From DUQX01 sp050948825 (GTDB taxonomy: Bacteria; Bacillota; Dethiobacteria; DTU022; UBA8154): a stretch of DNA of 64,000 bases. Location: NCBI GenBank assembly GCA_050948825.1, contig JBMNEO010000005.1, positions 62,001 to 126,000 on the forward strand. Reading direction: 5' to 3'. The translations under genes and the position numbers were made by a program. Below are positions 51,393-61,219 of this stretch, piece by piece (the first letter of the stretch is position 1; each line of letters starts with the position of its first letter). A model generated the notes under the pieces. That model made no database searches. It was not told the origin of the DNA and saw only the letters and a program-made list of their open reading frames with translations.

Positions 51393-52868
51393 TTATAAGA
51401 TGATCACTATTAAACCTCCGCTACCCTCATTGATTACTTTTTCAAGGGTTTGTTGGAGTTTTTGCTGGGCATTCAAGGGCATATTGCTCAGTTTTCCGGA
51501 AATACCGTCTTTGACCAGTTCATAAAGCGATTTTCCAAAGATATTGGATTCCCATAGTTTTTCGGGGTTTTCGGCGAACTCCTCCATCAGGTAATTGACC
51601 AGCTCTTCGCTTTGTTTTTCAGTGCCTACAATTGGTGTAAATTCTGATTTAATATCCACGCGGACCATGTGCAACGAGGGAGCGCTTGCCTGAAGCCGAA
51701 CTCCAAAGCGGCTTCCCTGCCGGATAATTTCCGGTTCTTCAAGGGTAATCTCCTCCAGGAAGGGCGGCACAATGCCATAGCCTTTTTCTTTTACTTCTTC
51801 AAGTGCATATGCCAGTTTGGAATACTCTTTACTGGCATGGGAAAATTCCTTTAATATTTTTAGGAGATCTGCTTCATCTTCAATTTCAACTCCACAAATG
51901 TCGGATAAAATTTTATCATATAGACTTTGCGGTGCGGTAATTTCAATAAAGGCACAACCGCTGCCAAGCTCTATATTGCTGATGATTACATCTTCTATAA
52001 GATCGTTATTTTTCAATTCCGCTATGGAATTTTCGATATCACGCAGGCGCTCCGCACTGAGGATATGTTCACGTATAGCCTTTGTATATTCTTCTGCAAC
52101 CCAGTGGGACGGCTCCAGCACCTCTACCCATGAGGGTAAATTTATGCTGATCTCCTGAACAGGGAATTCGTAGAGTACTTCTTTAAATAGCAAGTTGATA
52201 TCGCTTTCCTTCAGCTCCAGACAGTTTAAAGGAACTACCGGCACCTCATATTTCATCGCCAGTTCGTCTTTAAGCTGCAATGTATTCTGTGAAAAAGGGT
52301 TTGCCGAATTAAGGATGACCACAAAGGGTTTCCCAATCTCCTTTAGTTCCCCAATCACTCTTTTTTCTGAATCCACATAGCTTCCACGGGGAATATCCGT
52401 AATCGTACCATCTGTAGTAACGACAATCCCGATGGTGGAGTGCTCCTGGATTACCTTACGCGTTCCCATCTCCGCGGCTTCTTCAAAAGGAATAGGATCA
52501 TCAAACCAGGGAGTAGACACCATTCTTTGGTTTCCCTGGTCATCATAACCCAATGCCCCTTCGACCGAATAACCTACACAATCTACCAGCCTGACGCGCA
52601 TAGAGATATTTTCTGCCACATTTATTTCTATAGCATCATCGGGAATAAACTTTGGCTCTGTAGTCATAATGGTCCTTCCGGCACTGCCCTGCGGCAACTC
52701 ATCCTTTGTTCTTTCCAGCACATGAGGGTTATCAATATTGGGGAGAACGAGTATTTCCATAAATTTTTTAATAAAGGTTGATTTACCCGTCCTTACAGGG
52801 CCTACAACTCCTAAATAAATATCCCCTCCCGTTCGCTCAACAATATCCTGAAAAAGGTCGAACTTCAC
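51393..52868 (-). CDS. spoIVA: Stage IV sporulation protein A
   Basis: The 491-residue ATPase is the basement layer of the spore coat, assembling on the outer forespore membrane. The Walker A GPVRTGKST near residue 25, sensor-type DCVGYSVEGA near 100 and TTDGTITDIPR near 150 are typical. The C-terminus is the conserved hydrophobic tail. GTG at 52868 gives exactly the family length and is preceded by GGAGGGGAG. It shows the host forms endospores. It is expected to be sigma-E dependent in the mother cell; no promoter is claimed. Confidence 0.97.
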   Translation of the reverse strand: MKFDLFQDIVERTGGDIYLGVVGPVRTGKSTFIKKFMEILVLPNIDNPHVLERTKDELPQGSAGRTIMTTEPKFIPDDAIEINVAENISMRVRLVDCVGYSVEGALGYDDQGNQRMVSTPWFDDPIPFEEAAEMGTRKVIQEHSTIGIVVTTDGTITDIPRGSYVDSEKRVIGELKEIGKPFVVILNSANPFSQNTLQLKDELAMKYEVPVVPLNCLELKESDINLLFKEVLYEFPVQEISINLPSWVEVLEPSHWVAEEYTKAIREHILSAERLRDIENSIAELKNNDLIEDVIISNIELGSGCAFIEITAPQSLYDKILSDICGVEIEDEADLLKILKEFSHASKEYSKLAYALEEVKEKGYGIVPPFLEEITLEEPEIIRQGSRFGVRLQASAPSLHMVRVDIKSEFTPIVGTEKQSEELVNYLMEEFAENPEKLWESNIFGKSLYELVKDGISGKLSNMPLNAQQKLQQTLEKVINEGSGGLIVIIL

Positions 52869-52967
52869 AATTTCTCCCCTCCTTTTGGTTTCAGGCATGT
52901 TATAACTAAAAATGTTTTAACGTTATATTTATATGAAGATAAAAGGACAATATTACCTAAAATAAAG

Positions 52968-52994
52968 AAAAAAGCTGTCTTGTAAAAAGACAAC
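52968..52994 (-). terminator. Rho-independent terminator after gpsA
   Basis: The minus-strand stem GTTGTCTT/AAGACAGC (one wobble) with a five-base loop is followed by TTTTTT. It separates the der-plsY-gpsA unit from spoIVA. Confidence 0.75.
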
Positions 52995-53131
52995 CTTTAA
53001 ATAGAAAATAAATGCTGCAAAGCACTTCACTTGTTTCACTTGCTTCACTTATGGTTAAGATGGATCATGATAATGCTAAAATAACGATGCAGGGTATATA
53101 TATGGTTCTAACCGTGATACCCTTTTATTAC

Positions 53132-54148
53132 CTAATCGAAGGCCACCTCCTCAATTTCGCGTGTTTTATCCCTGCGCATCAAGCTTTCCACTGCATCCTG
53201 AGGCTTAACGCCCAGAAATAAAACTCTGTATACTTCATCAGTAATAGGCATTTCAACCCCGAGTTTTTGCGCCAGCAGATATGCTGCTTTTGTTGTTTTG
53301 ATGCCTTCTGCAACCATTTTCATTGAAGATATTATCTCTTCCATAGATTTTCCCTTACCGAGCATCATTCCTACGTAACGGTTTCTGCTATGGAGGCTTG
53401 TACACGTTACAAAGAGATCTCCTATCCCCGTAAGCCCGCTGAAAGTTCCGCGCTTTGCACCCAGGGCAAGACCAAGGCGGGTTATCTCCACTATTCCCCG
53501 CGTTATGAGTGCTGCCTTGGTATTATCGCCATAGTTCATTCCTTCACAGACGCCGGCTCCTATAGCAATTACATTTTTTAAAGCGCCGCCCAGTTCAACC
53601 CCAATCATATCAGTATTGGTATAAACCCTGAAAAGAGAAGTCATAAAGATATCCTGGACAGCTTTAGCGACATTTTCTTCCTCGGCAGCCACTACTGTTG
53701 CAGTAGGAATAAACCGGCATACTTCTTCAGCATGATTCGGACCGGATAAGACCGCAACCTTACAGGATAAATTGCCAGGAAGCCCCTCGGCTATCACCTG
53801 TGAAAGGCGCTTTAAAGACCCTTCAGCCAGCCCCTTGGCAGCGTTGACAATTATTGTACCCTCCCCGATAAAACCTCTTATCTTATTAATCAGATCCTCA
53901 ACTGCATGCGAAGGGACGGCGATGACCAGCAGATCTTTCCCCTGAACCGCCTCTTCCAGATTATTGGTTAGCTTTATATTTTCAGGCAAAGAAACACCGG
54001 GCAAATAATCACTGTTTTCGCGTGTCCCGGCCATTTTTTCCAGTAAGTCCTTCCTTCGTATCCAAAGAACAACTTGAAAACCTTTAGAGCCCAGCAATAT
54101 TGCCAGTGCTGTTCCCCAGCTTCCCGCTCCGATTAATCCTATATTCAT
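53132..54148 (-). CDS. gpsA: Glycerol-3-phosphate dehydrogenase (NAD(P)+)
   Basis: The 338-residue enzyme reduces dihydroxyacetone phosphate to glycerol-3-phosphate for phospholipid synthesis. It has the N-terminal Rossmann motif GLIGAGSWGTALA, a GPNHAEEV segment near residue 135, the catalytic-lysine GGALKNVIAIGAG near 190 and a TFSGLTGIGDLFVTC segment near 240. The apparent read-through from plsY into this gene is caused by the plsY frameshift. The true ATG at 54148 lies 21 bases after the plsY stop. Confidence 0.95.
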   Translation of the reverse strand: MNIGLIGAGSWGTALAILLGSKGFQVVLWIRRKDLLEKMAGTRENSDYLPGVSLPENIKLTNNLEEAVQGKDLLVIAVPSHAVEDLINKIRGFIGEGTIIVNAAKGLAEGSLKRLSQVIAEGLPGNLSCKVAVLSGPNHAEEVCRFIPTATVVAAEEENVAKAVQDIFMTSLFRVYTNTDMIGVELGGALKNVIAIGAGVCEGMNYGDNTKAALITRGIVEITRLGLALGAKRGTFSGLTGIGDLFVTCTSLHSRNRYVGMMLGKGKSMEEIISSMKMVAEGIKTTKAAYLLAQKLGVEMPITDEVYRVLFLGVKPQDAVESLMRRDKTREIEEVAFD

Positions 54149-54168
54149 ATCTGGAACAACCCGCCTTT

Positions 54169-54766
54169 TTAAGGAATTTTTACTTTGTCCCCCAGTTTGG
54201 ATTCCCTGCCCTGTAGCAGCCTTTTTATATTCGGATAATGTCGCCATAAGAGGATAAAGCAAACGGATAACCCAAAAATAAAGTAATTCAGGGGATAGCT
54301 TAATAAATACATGGTAATAGGGATTAATATAGCTGCAACAATAGTACCAAGTGAAACGTAACGGCTGATTAGAATAATGGCGATAAAAAGGCCAGAATAC
54401 TACCAGTGTTGGAATGGGTGCCAGGCCCAGGAATACTCCCAGTGTTGTTGCTGCCCCCCTGCCTCCTTTAAAAGCAAAAAACACAGGCCAGTTGTGACCG
54501 ATTATTACTGCCAGGCCGCAGAGCAGAATAACCCATGTTTCGGTTCCCAGATAAGATGATATAAGAATTGTCAGTAAACCTTTAACCGCATCAAGGATTA
54601 AGACGATGATCGCAAATTTAAATCCCATTAATCTGGCGATATTTGTTGCTCCAGCGTTCCCGCTTCCAATTTTTCTGATATCCACCCCTTTTTGCGTTTT
54701 AGCAATTAAGTAACCAAAAGAAACAGAGCCTAATAAATAAGAAAGAATGATGAGAAGTACGGACAT
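54169..54766 (-). CDS. plsY: Acyl-phosphate:glycerol-3-phosphate acyltransferase PlsY (one-base frameshift)
   Basis: PlsY transfers an acyl group from acyl-phosphate to glycerol-3-phosphate in the membrane. The first part shows GSVSFGYLIAK, GSGNAGATNIAR and FKGGRGAATTLG, the three family motifs, with several hydrophobic segments. At 54391-54397 the frame shifts. Removing one T gives VVFGLFIAII and then a natural C-terminus ending LGDKVKIP before TAA at 54169. The reconstructed length is about 198 residues, as expected. Either one inserted base disrupts an essential gene or it is a sequence error. The latter is likelier, as plsY is normally essential. Confidence 0.88.
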
Positions 54767-54768
54767 TC

Positions 54769-56112
54769 CTATTTTTCTCCTTTCCTTTTACGGGATTTTA
54801 CCAGCAATCTTAAAGGCGTACCTTTAAAATTAAAGGCTTCCCTTAAACGGTTTTCCAGATATCTCAAATAAGAAAAATGTATCAAGGAAGAATTATTCAC
54901 AAAAAGAACAAAGGTGGGAGGCCTGGTCGCAGACTGTGTCCAGTAATATATGCGGCCTTTCCTTCCGCCGGAGGTTGGTAACGGATTCACACCCTGTGCT
55001 TCCGCCAGGAGGTTGTTTATTATAGAGGTGGAGATGCGCATACTGTAACTTTCGTACACTTCCCTGAAGAGGTTGAACATTCTTTTTAAACGGCGGGGTT
55101 CATACACAGAGGTGAAAATAATTGGAGCAAAGGATACAAATTTTAATTGTTTTTTAACATCATCTATTATTTCATTAACAAAGCCTTCTCTATGCCGTTC
55201 TTTTACCAGATCCCATTTATTTAAAGCAATAATCAGGGCTTTGTTGCTCTCCAGGACATAACCGGCAATTTTTTTATCCTGTTCGGTTACCCCTTCGGGT
55301 GCTTCCAGCAGCAGTAAAACCAGATCAGCGTTTTCTATTGCTTTTAAGGAGCGTAAAACACTGTAGTACTCAACATTTTCATATACTTTGCTTTTTTTAC
55401 GAATGCCGGCAGTGTCTACAAATATGTATTTGTTCCCTTCCCATTCCACCAGGGTATCGATTGCATCTCTGGTAGTTCCCGGTTTACCCGACACGATAAC
55501 TCTCTCTTCACCTAACAGGGTATTAATAAGGGATGATTTGCCGACATTAGGGCGCCCAACCACAGCTACCCGTATCGCATCATCAGTCTCAATACTGCCG
55601 GCGCTCTTTGCCCTGCATGCGGGGAAAAAGGAGATAATTTTATCCAGCAGATCACCGATATTCAATCCATGGGCTGCGGAAACAGGCAGAGGGACGTCTA
55701 GGCCAAGCTTATAAAAATCTGCTGTATTCTGTTTGGCGGACTCGATCTTGTTTACTACCAGCAGCACAGGTTTCCGCTGCCTGCGAAGCATATCCGCGAT
55801 TTCCTCATCAAGGGGAGTTAAGCCCTGTCTTCCATCAACAAGAAACACGATCACCGTAGCTTCTTCCAGAGCAAGCTGGGCTTGCTTTTGAACCAGTGTT
55901 TCTAATTCTTCGTTATCAGAAAGGGTAAGGCCCCCCGTGTCGACTACCAAAAATTCTTTATCCAGCCAGCTAGCCCTGCCATACAGGCGATCCCTGGTAA
56001 CACCGGCCTTTTTTTCTTCGATAGCCCTTCTTCCGCCGGTGATACGGTTAAAGAGGGTAGATTTTCCAACATTGGGACGGCCTACGATAGCAACAAGCGG
56101 AACCACGGCCAA
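54769..56112 (-). CDS. der: Ribosome-assembly GTPase Der (EngA)
   Basis: The 447-residue double-GTPase acts in 50S ribosome maturation. The first G domain has GRPNVGKSTLFNRI near residue 10 and DTGG near 58. The second has GRPNVGKSSLINTL near 185, DTAGIRKK near 233 and NKWD near 297. A KH-like C-terminal domain follows (GTPLRLLVKSRKRK). It is complete and three bases upstream of plsY. Confidence 0.97.
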   Translation of the reverse strand: MAVVPLVAIVGRPNVGKSTLFNRITGGRRAIEEKKAGVTRDRLYGRASWLDKEFLVVDTGGLTLSDNEELETLVQKQAQLALEEATVIVFLVDGRQGLTPLDEEIADMLRRQRKPVLLVVNKIESAKQNTADFYKLGLDVPLPVSAAHGLNIGDLLDKIISFFPACRAKSAGSIETDDAIRVAVVGRPNVGKSSLINTLLGEERVIVSGKPGTTRDAIDTLVEWEGNKYIFVDTAGIRKKSKVYENVEYYSVLRSLKAIENADLVLLLLEAPEGVTEQDKKIAGYVLESNKALIIALNKWDLVKERHREGFVNEIIDDVKKQLKFVSFAPIIFTSVYEPRRLKRMFNLFREVYESYSMRISTSIINNLLAEAQGVNPLPTSGGRKGRIYYWTQSATRPPTFVLFVNNSSLIHFSYLRYLENRLREAFNFKGTPLRLLVKSRKRKGEK

Positions 56113-56125
56113 GATAAACCTCTCC

Positions 56126-57446
56126 TTAATATTGGTTATTTAAATAGTTTCTGATCTCCGCCAGGTGATTTACGGGTACAATCTGAACTTCAAATTTGCC
56201 GGCAAGATCCCTCAAGGAAATATCATCCAGGAAGAGGTCAGTTCCTTCTCTAAGCATAACAGCAGGAATAAAGACAGCCTGACCAAGCTCCTTTTGTGCC
56301 AGGCCGGAAAGCAAGTCGCTCCCTGTTAACAATCCCGTGACCGTAACATTCCCTCCCCAAAATTTGTTGGCAAGGACATGCAGGTTTGCCTTGATACCTC
56401 TGATTTTTTCTAACTCGGCCAGGAATAATTTTAAAAATGGACCCCCGGATTGACCTGTGACCAGGGAGATCTTTATTTCCCCGGGTAGAGGTGTTCACGG
56501 GAGTTTGCTTCCACTGTTCGAGTTCATTTAAAAATAGTCTTCCCAGCCCCACCCCGTTTTCCACCTGCTCGTAATGCCCGTAATGCTCATCGGAAGGTAT
56601 GGGAAAACCGGAAAGAAGGTAAAATTCATCAGCGAGGTACACGAACGGGGTACCCAGGTTCCGTTTAAATTCTTCCTGCAGCTTTGAATAATGCTTTACT
56701 ATGGTTACTGCATCTGCCGGCGTAATGCTTTTCAGAGCGGGGAGATCCTGTCTGTATCTGGTTAAACCGACTGGTACCAGGGCTACTGTCCTTAGAGCGG
56801 GGTAAAGTTGTGAAAGATCGCCGACCGTCTTTTGCAAATGTACACCATCATTAAGCCCGGGGCATACTACTATCTGTCCATGCATCACTATCCCCGCAGC
56901 AGCCAAGCGGGACAGTTGTTCTAGAATCCGCCCGGCAAAACGGTTTCCCATCATCTTTACGCCGGATAGTGGGATCGGTAGAATGTATGGAAATATATAG
57001 CGGAGATATGCCCCTGCGGATAATCCTCTTTATATCCAGTTCTCCCATATTAGTCAAAGTAATATAATTGCCATGAAAAAAGGAAAGGCGATAATCATCA
57101 TCTTTTTCAAATAATGAGGGCCGCAATGCGGGAGGCTGCTGGTCAACGAAAGCAAAACACGCAGTGGTTCCGGCAGCGCCTGACCGGCCCGATGGCAGGT
57201 GATATAAATTCCAGCCCCAGGTCTTCATCGTATGCTTTAGTGACGCGGTATTCCCTGTGCATACCCTCTTTTTTGCGTATGGATAATGTTAGCATCCCGC
57301 TCTGCACAAAGATAATAATAATCGAGCAGATCGTAAAAAGGCAGGCTGTTAATCCTGAGAAGACTATCACCTGTCTCAATACCCGCCCTGTCAGCCGGTG
57401 TTCCTTTTTTTATACCGCTAATTATGAATTTCCTGTCTCTAGGCAT
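56126..57446 (-). pseudogene. DUF512 radical-SAM-like protein with N-terminal PDZ domain, four one-base frameshifts
   Basis: Read across four frames, the gene gives one complete 438-residue DUF512 protein. A PDZ-like start (KKGTPADRAGIETGDSLLRI) is followed by DEDLGLEF, a CX3CX2C cluster motif (CRNHCVFC), FFHGNYITLTNMGELDIKRI, GQIVVCPGLNDG and LVTGQSGGPF near the C-terminus. Each join requires removing one base, near 57288-57296, 57143-57152, 56948-56959 and 56475-56485. No stops occur otherwise, so decay seems less likely than insertion errors. The family occurs in spore-formers near der and spoIVA; its function is unproven. Confidence 0.8.
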
Positions 57447-57479
57447 TACTGCAGTTCACCAAATAATTTTGATAAAATC

Positions 57480-57974
57480 TTAACTCATTATCCTATTTAC
57501 ATTCCCTTCTGTCAAGGCACTTACTTTCTCGTTTTTTACCTGTTTCACGACCTTTAAGATTTTGTTAAATGCAATCCTGCAGCCGGGAATTAAAAAAAGC
57601 CTGCCCAGAGTTTCCAGGTGCAGGCTCCTGGATATAAAGCCCCCCACCTTCATCAATATATTGAGACAGGGAACTGTATCCACAATCATTATATCATCCG
57701 GATCAATCCCTTTAATCCTGCAGAAATTTATTAGCGCCTGTTCAACAATATGGCCGGCGTTCTTACAACCCATAATAAATACTTCATGACCTTTTTCATC
57801 TTTGCCCATATAGAAAATCTTTCCAAAGTCTGCACCGCTCTGCCGGTCAAAATAAGGAAGCGCCAGTAGTTCTTTGCCCGCAGGTTTGCTGTCCCCGGGT
57901 AAAAGATCAAGATGAAGAGAAGCCGCCATTACAGAAGAATGTGTGCCCCCGTAGCAGTGGTAAATAATAATCAT
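57480..57974 (-). CDS. DUF3189 family protein
   Basis: The 164-residue protein opens MIIIYHCYGGTHSSVMAAS, with FIMGCKNAGHIVEQAL near residue 68. This matches DUF3189 proteins found in spore-forming Clostridia. No activity is established; the HCYGGTHSS start resembles a phosphate-binding loop. It lies ten bases after the small capping-subunit gene and forms part of the der-to-spoIIP sporulation neighbourhood. Confidence 0.8.
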   Translation of the reverse strand: MIIIYHCYGGTHSSVMAASLHLDLLPGDSKPAGKELLALPYFDRQSGADFGKIFYMGKDEKGHEVFIMGCKNAGHIVEQALINFCRIKGIDPDDIMIVDTVPCLNILMKVGGFISRSLHLETLGRLFLIPGCRIAFNKILKVVKQVKNEKVSALTEGNVNRIMS

Positions 57975-57983
57975 AAGTCCCCC

Positions 57984-58172
57984 TTAGTGTCTGATGATTA
58001 TATATGTTCCATTTTCAAGATCATGGACGATGCCCTCCATTATACGCGAGAGGTAAGTAGCTACTTTGTCCTGTTCTTCTTTTGTTGAAGCATAAAAAAT
58101 GGGCGCCCCACACCCGCCTACTTTCCCGGCATCCAGAGTGATAATCGCAACAATATATTTTTCAAGCTCCAA
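57984..58172 (-). CDS. Small protein of the YIEGIA capping-subunit family
   Basis: The 62-residue protein reads IVAIITLDAGKVGGCGAPIFYA near residues 7-28, the pattern of the small partner annotated as the capping-complex subunit for the YIEGIA membrane protein. It is directly followed by DUF3189 and preceded by YIEGIA itself. It is assumed to bind and control that protein; this comes from family knowledge, not from anything visible here. Confidence 0.75.
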   Translation of the reverse strand: MELEKYIVAIITLDAGKVGGCGAPIFYASTKEEQDKVATYLSRIMEGIVHDLENGTYIIIRH

Positions 58173-58189
58173 CCTTAAAAGTCCCCCTT

Positions 58190-59086
58190 TTAATCCGCAG
58201 CTTTCCGGCCCAGATAACTTTTTAGCGGCGTACTCACGGCGCTTTCCAGCACAGGGACCTTTTTTACCGCTTCTAACAGATACTTGATGTCTTTTTCTAA
58301 CGGAACGATAATCAGCGCCAGCCTTCCGGTATCCAAATCCCTGCGCACAATAGGGGTGAATTCCGGGGTATCTACATCTTTGTAAATTCCCATTAAAGAG
58401 GCGGCATCGTGGGCGATTGCAATACGCTGGCCGTTATTTGCCAGTGTCGCCCGGCCATCGTCATTATATGGTTCAATTACTACACCCAGGGCTCTTTCGA
58501 GATAATCTTTCCTTACTTTCTCCATCCCCAGGTTCATTAAATGTATATCTTCTACAAAGAGATTAGGCCCTTCAAAGAATACCTTTCCTTCTCTCACATG
58601 GGCAATGTCGCCCAGTACTTTTCCTCCCATTAGTTTTTGTGTAATTAAAAAAGCAATGAAACCGACCACCAGACCATAAAAAATATTCCCCCAGTAAGTT
58701 GCACCACCTATTAATAGTGCTGCAAACATAACGAGATAATTCCTCGCTTCAAATACCCTTGCTATGCCTTCTATATAGTCAGGTCCCCTGGGTACAAGAT
58801 TGGTTTTATCCAGCTCCTCCAGCATAATTCTTTCCATTGTCCGCACTTCTCTAAACTGCGTTGCTGCCAAAGCTAGAAAAGTAACTGCAGTAAATTCCTT
58901 TTCCGTTAAGGCAGGTATCGCTATCGCCCCGATTACAGCCGCAATAAAGGCCATGGAAAGGTGGCTGATTACTCCATGCGGATAACTTGGATACTGGCGG
59001 TAATCTCTTTTGAGCAGGAAGTAGCGAATTAAAACCCCGAGAACTACCCCGTTTAATACTGCCTGCAGGTAAGAGGAATTTATCAT
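58190..59086 (-). CDS. YIEGIA-family sporulation membrane protein
   Basis: The protein of about 298 residues has four to five hydrophobic segments in its first 160 residues and the family name motif YIEGIARVFEARNY near residue 100. A soluble C-terminal domain follows with FTPIVRRDLDTGRLALIIVPLE. Members are confined to spore-forming Firmicutes. The inner ATG is chosen, with GGGGAG upstream. The frame extends to a GTG at 59098. It is followed by its small partner gene. Confidence 0.85.
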   Translation of the reverse strand: MINSSYLQAVLNGVVLGVLIRYFLLKRDYRQYPSYPHGVISHLSMAFIAAVIGAIAIPALTEKEFTAVTFLALAATQFREVRTMERIMLEELDKTNLVPRGPDYIEGIARVFEARNYLVMFAALLIGGATYWGNIFYGLVVGFIAFLITQKLMGGKVLGDIAHVREGKVFFEGPNLFVEDIHLMNLGMEKVRKDYLERALGVVIEPYNDDGRATLANNGQRIAIAHDAASLMGIYKDVDTPEFTPIVRRDLDTGRLALIIVPLEKDIKYLLEAVKKVPVLESAVSTPLKSYLGRKAAD

Positions 59087-59107
59087 CGCTGCGCGCACTC
59101 CCCAGAT

Positions 59108-60280
59108 CTATTCGCTTTCCTCGCCTCCACCTTCTCTGTTTCCTTTTCTGCCAAATTCGGCAAACTCTTTTTTGAAGAAATGTGTCAGCTTGGCCCGCAA
59201 TTCCTCTGGGCTGCCGGTAGCGATGAGCATATATACGCCAAGGGCGATTGCGACAACTAGAATCACCCACAGTACGCTTCGTAAAGCAATCATCCCCAAA
59301 CCTTCCCTTGCACCTGCATTTTCTTCCGCTCCAAAGTAAGCCCCCACCGCATCGGCAAAAAGGGCAACTGATTCCTCGGCTCCTTCTTTAGTATTTTCAT
59401 GTGCCCCTACCTCCAGCAATACAGCCATCGGCAGCATATCCTGGTTGTAGTCTCCATTGGCCATAAAAATCCCTTTAATCAGGTTGGGGTGTTCTTCATC
59501 AGTTATTTTTTTAAGGTTTTCTGCAAAATTTCTGTTGGCCTCAAGGTTCTGGTTTTGACGCCCTACAACAAGCTGTATCTGTACTTTTTCGTCATCGTTG
59601 ACAACTTCAAGATACTCCTCCGGAGGGACAGCATCGCGATGAACATCGAATAAAGCTGCGGCCCCGGATTTGAGCAGCTCTTCTGCAGTCCTCCTGGATC
59701 TTTGATAGGCCATGGCATCGTGTGGCACATGCGTCTCAGTTGAATGGATTATCTTAAAACCTTTTTGCTCCAGCGCTTGCGCAAAGCTATCTCCAACATC
59801 TATAATACCGCCGCCCTGCAGGATGCTTTCGGTTCCGTCCGAAGGAACATAGGATTCTGCCCCATGCGAATGATATATTCCCAGTACCGTCTCGCCGTTT
59901 TGCTCTTTTTGGCCCTCCAGTAAATTTGTTTCAGAAACATTAAAATTTAAAAAAACCTCCTGGTCAAAGTCGGAGAGTGTTATTTTCCCTAGATTTCGAG
60001 CCCAGGCAGTATCTCCTTCCAGACGTTCAACGCGATACAGAATATTATCCTGGTTAATGTATTCGTCGTCTATATGTACCAGCCTTGCCGTTTTCATGAT
60101 TACTTCCTCGGTTTCCAGATCTTTCATGGAGTAATACCCCTCTTTGGGGGAGCGCTCGTCAAGAATATCGGGAAGCTCTGCAGCTTCTGTACCCGGTGTA
60201 ATAATCAATAAAATAAGCCATAACACTGCCAATAAGCAAACAATACTTTTAAATAGTTTTCTACTCTGGATTGTTAACAT
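59108..60280 (-). CDS. spoIIP: Stage II sporulation protein P
   Basis: The 390-residue protein is the SpoIIP amidase/endopeptidase that degrades peptidoglycan with SpoIID during engulfment. A signal/anchor (about residues 12-32) is followed by the catalytic domain with YHSHGAESYVP near 138, FDVHRDA near 205 and LLEVGAHENT near 275, which hold zinc-site residues. A C-terminal hydrophobic segment near 325-345 suggests a second membrane span. It lies in the YIEGIA neighbourhood. Confidence 0.95.
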   Translation of the reverse strand: MLTIQSRKLFKSIVCLLAVLWLILLIITPGTEAAELPDILDERSPKEGYYSMKDLETEEVIMKTARLVHIDDEYINQDNILYRVERLEGDTAWARNLGKITLSDFDQEVFLNFNVSETNLLEGQKEQNGETVLGIYHSHGAESYVPSDGTESILQGGGIIDVGDSFAQALEQKGFKIIHSTETHVPHDAMAYQRSRRTAEELLKSGAAALFDVHRDAVPPEEYLEVVNDDEKVQIQLVVGRQNQNLEANRNFAENLKKITDEEHPNLIKGIFMANGDYNQDMLPMAVLLEVGAHENTKEGAEESVALFADAVGAYFGAEENAGAREGLGMIALRSVLWVILVVAIALGVYMLIATGSPEELRAKLTHFFKKEFAEFGRKGNREGGGEESE

Positions 60281-60358
60281 CTAATCAACACCTGCCAAAT
60301 ATTATTTCGAAAATTTTTTTGGGGAAAAACCAGTAATTCTTTGACAATCTTAAACTGT

Positions 60359-61054
60359 TCATCCTTCAGTATGGTTATCCTCATCGGCCGGACGATTATC
60401 CCCGGCTGAATGTTCGGCAGGAAAAACATCTTCTTTTTTTTCTTCCCCACTTGCTTCGAGGTTTACTCTTTCAACTGTCTCGCCGACTAATTCTGCCAAA
60501 CCAAGGGCAATAAAACCGGAAATTACTACAGCATCAAATACTCCGGCACCTCCGATAGTAATGGATGAGGCAGCTCCGGCAAACATGTTTTCTACCAGCG
60601 CCGCCAGATCATTAATTACCATGGCCATTGATCCGGCAATAAACGAACCCCTTCTTGTCCTTCCTGAAGCGTAAGCTACTAAACCGGCTATTAATGCAAC
60701 AATATACAAAGGGTCTAGAAAGAAATTATAGGTGGGTTCCAAAGGCATGATTTTCATAGTTGCATATACTACAGCTGAAGTAATTATTACAGCAATTACG
60801 GATCTGTTTACTTCTGACCTGTCACATTTACTCCAGAGGTAGACCGCCAGGATAATCGGAACGACTCCGCCTCCCAGGTTAATGCTGATATTTCCGCCTA
60901 AAGGAATATCCGGCAAATATGTTCCGACAATCATGGCTACCAGGAAGAGCAAAGCCGCACGGTCATTTAAACGCAACCTGTCAAGCGCCCGCTGTGCCAA
61001 TCCAAGATATACTATAACGGCAATTACAAGCAAAAACACAACACCAAAGTTCAC
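60359..61054 (-). CDS. DUF1614 family membrane protein
   Basis: This protein of about 231 residues has six or seven predicted membrane spans, including GTYLPDIPLGGNISINLGGGVVPIILAVYL near residues 44-73 and GAGVFDAVVISGFIALGLAEL near 185. This matches DUF1614, a poorly known family in Clostridia. The tail is acidic and hydrophilic. GTG at 61054 is preferred because AGGGG lies eight bases before it. Function is unknown. Confidence 0.75.
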   Translation of the reverse strand: MNFGVVFLLVIAVIVYLGLAQRALDRLRLNDRAALLFLVAMIVGTYLPDIPLGGNISINLGGGVVPIILAVYLWSKCDRSEVNRSVIAVIITSAVVYATMKIMPLEPTYNFFLDPLYIVALIAGLVAYASGRTRRGSFIAGSMAMVINDLAALVENMFAGAASSITIGGAGVFDAVVISGFIALGLAELVGETVERVNLEASGEEKKEDVFPAEHSAGDNRPADEDNHTEG

Positions 61055-61150
61055 TGTCAATCGCCCCTTTTTTTCAAATAAAGCGTTATTTCCTTTCAAT
61101 AGATTTACCCCGAATTGTATTATTTATGCGCTGCGGTTATTTCCCCCCCC

Positions 61151-61176
61151 AAAAAAAAATCGGCCTTTTCAGGCCG
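61151..61176 (-). terminator. Rho-independent terminator after ispH-rpsA
   Basis: The minus-strand stem CGGCCT/AGGCCG with a GAAA tetraloop is followed by ATTTTTTTTT. The same tract continues into eight G residues. Confidence 0.85.
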
Positions 61177-61219
61177 CTTACTGACTTTGATATAAAAATA
61201 AGTTTAATATCAGGTAACG

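Noticed and set aside
53019..53049. Short tandem TTCACTTG repeat downstream of gpsA
   Set aside because: Only about three imperfect copies of nine bases, likely low-complexity sequence.
53132..54766. PlsY-GpsA fusion protein of 544 residues
   Set aside because: It arises from a one-base shift in plsY. The other frame gives a normal PlsY C-terminus and stop at 54169, and gpsA has its own ATG at 54148.
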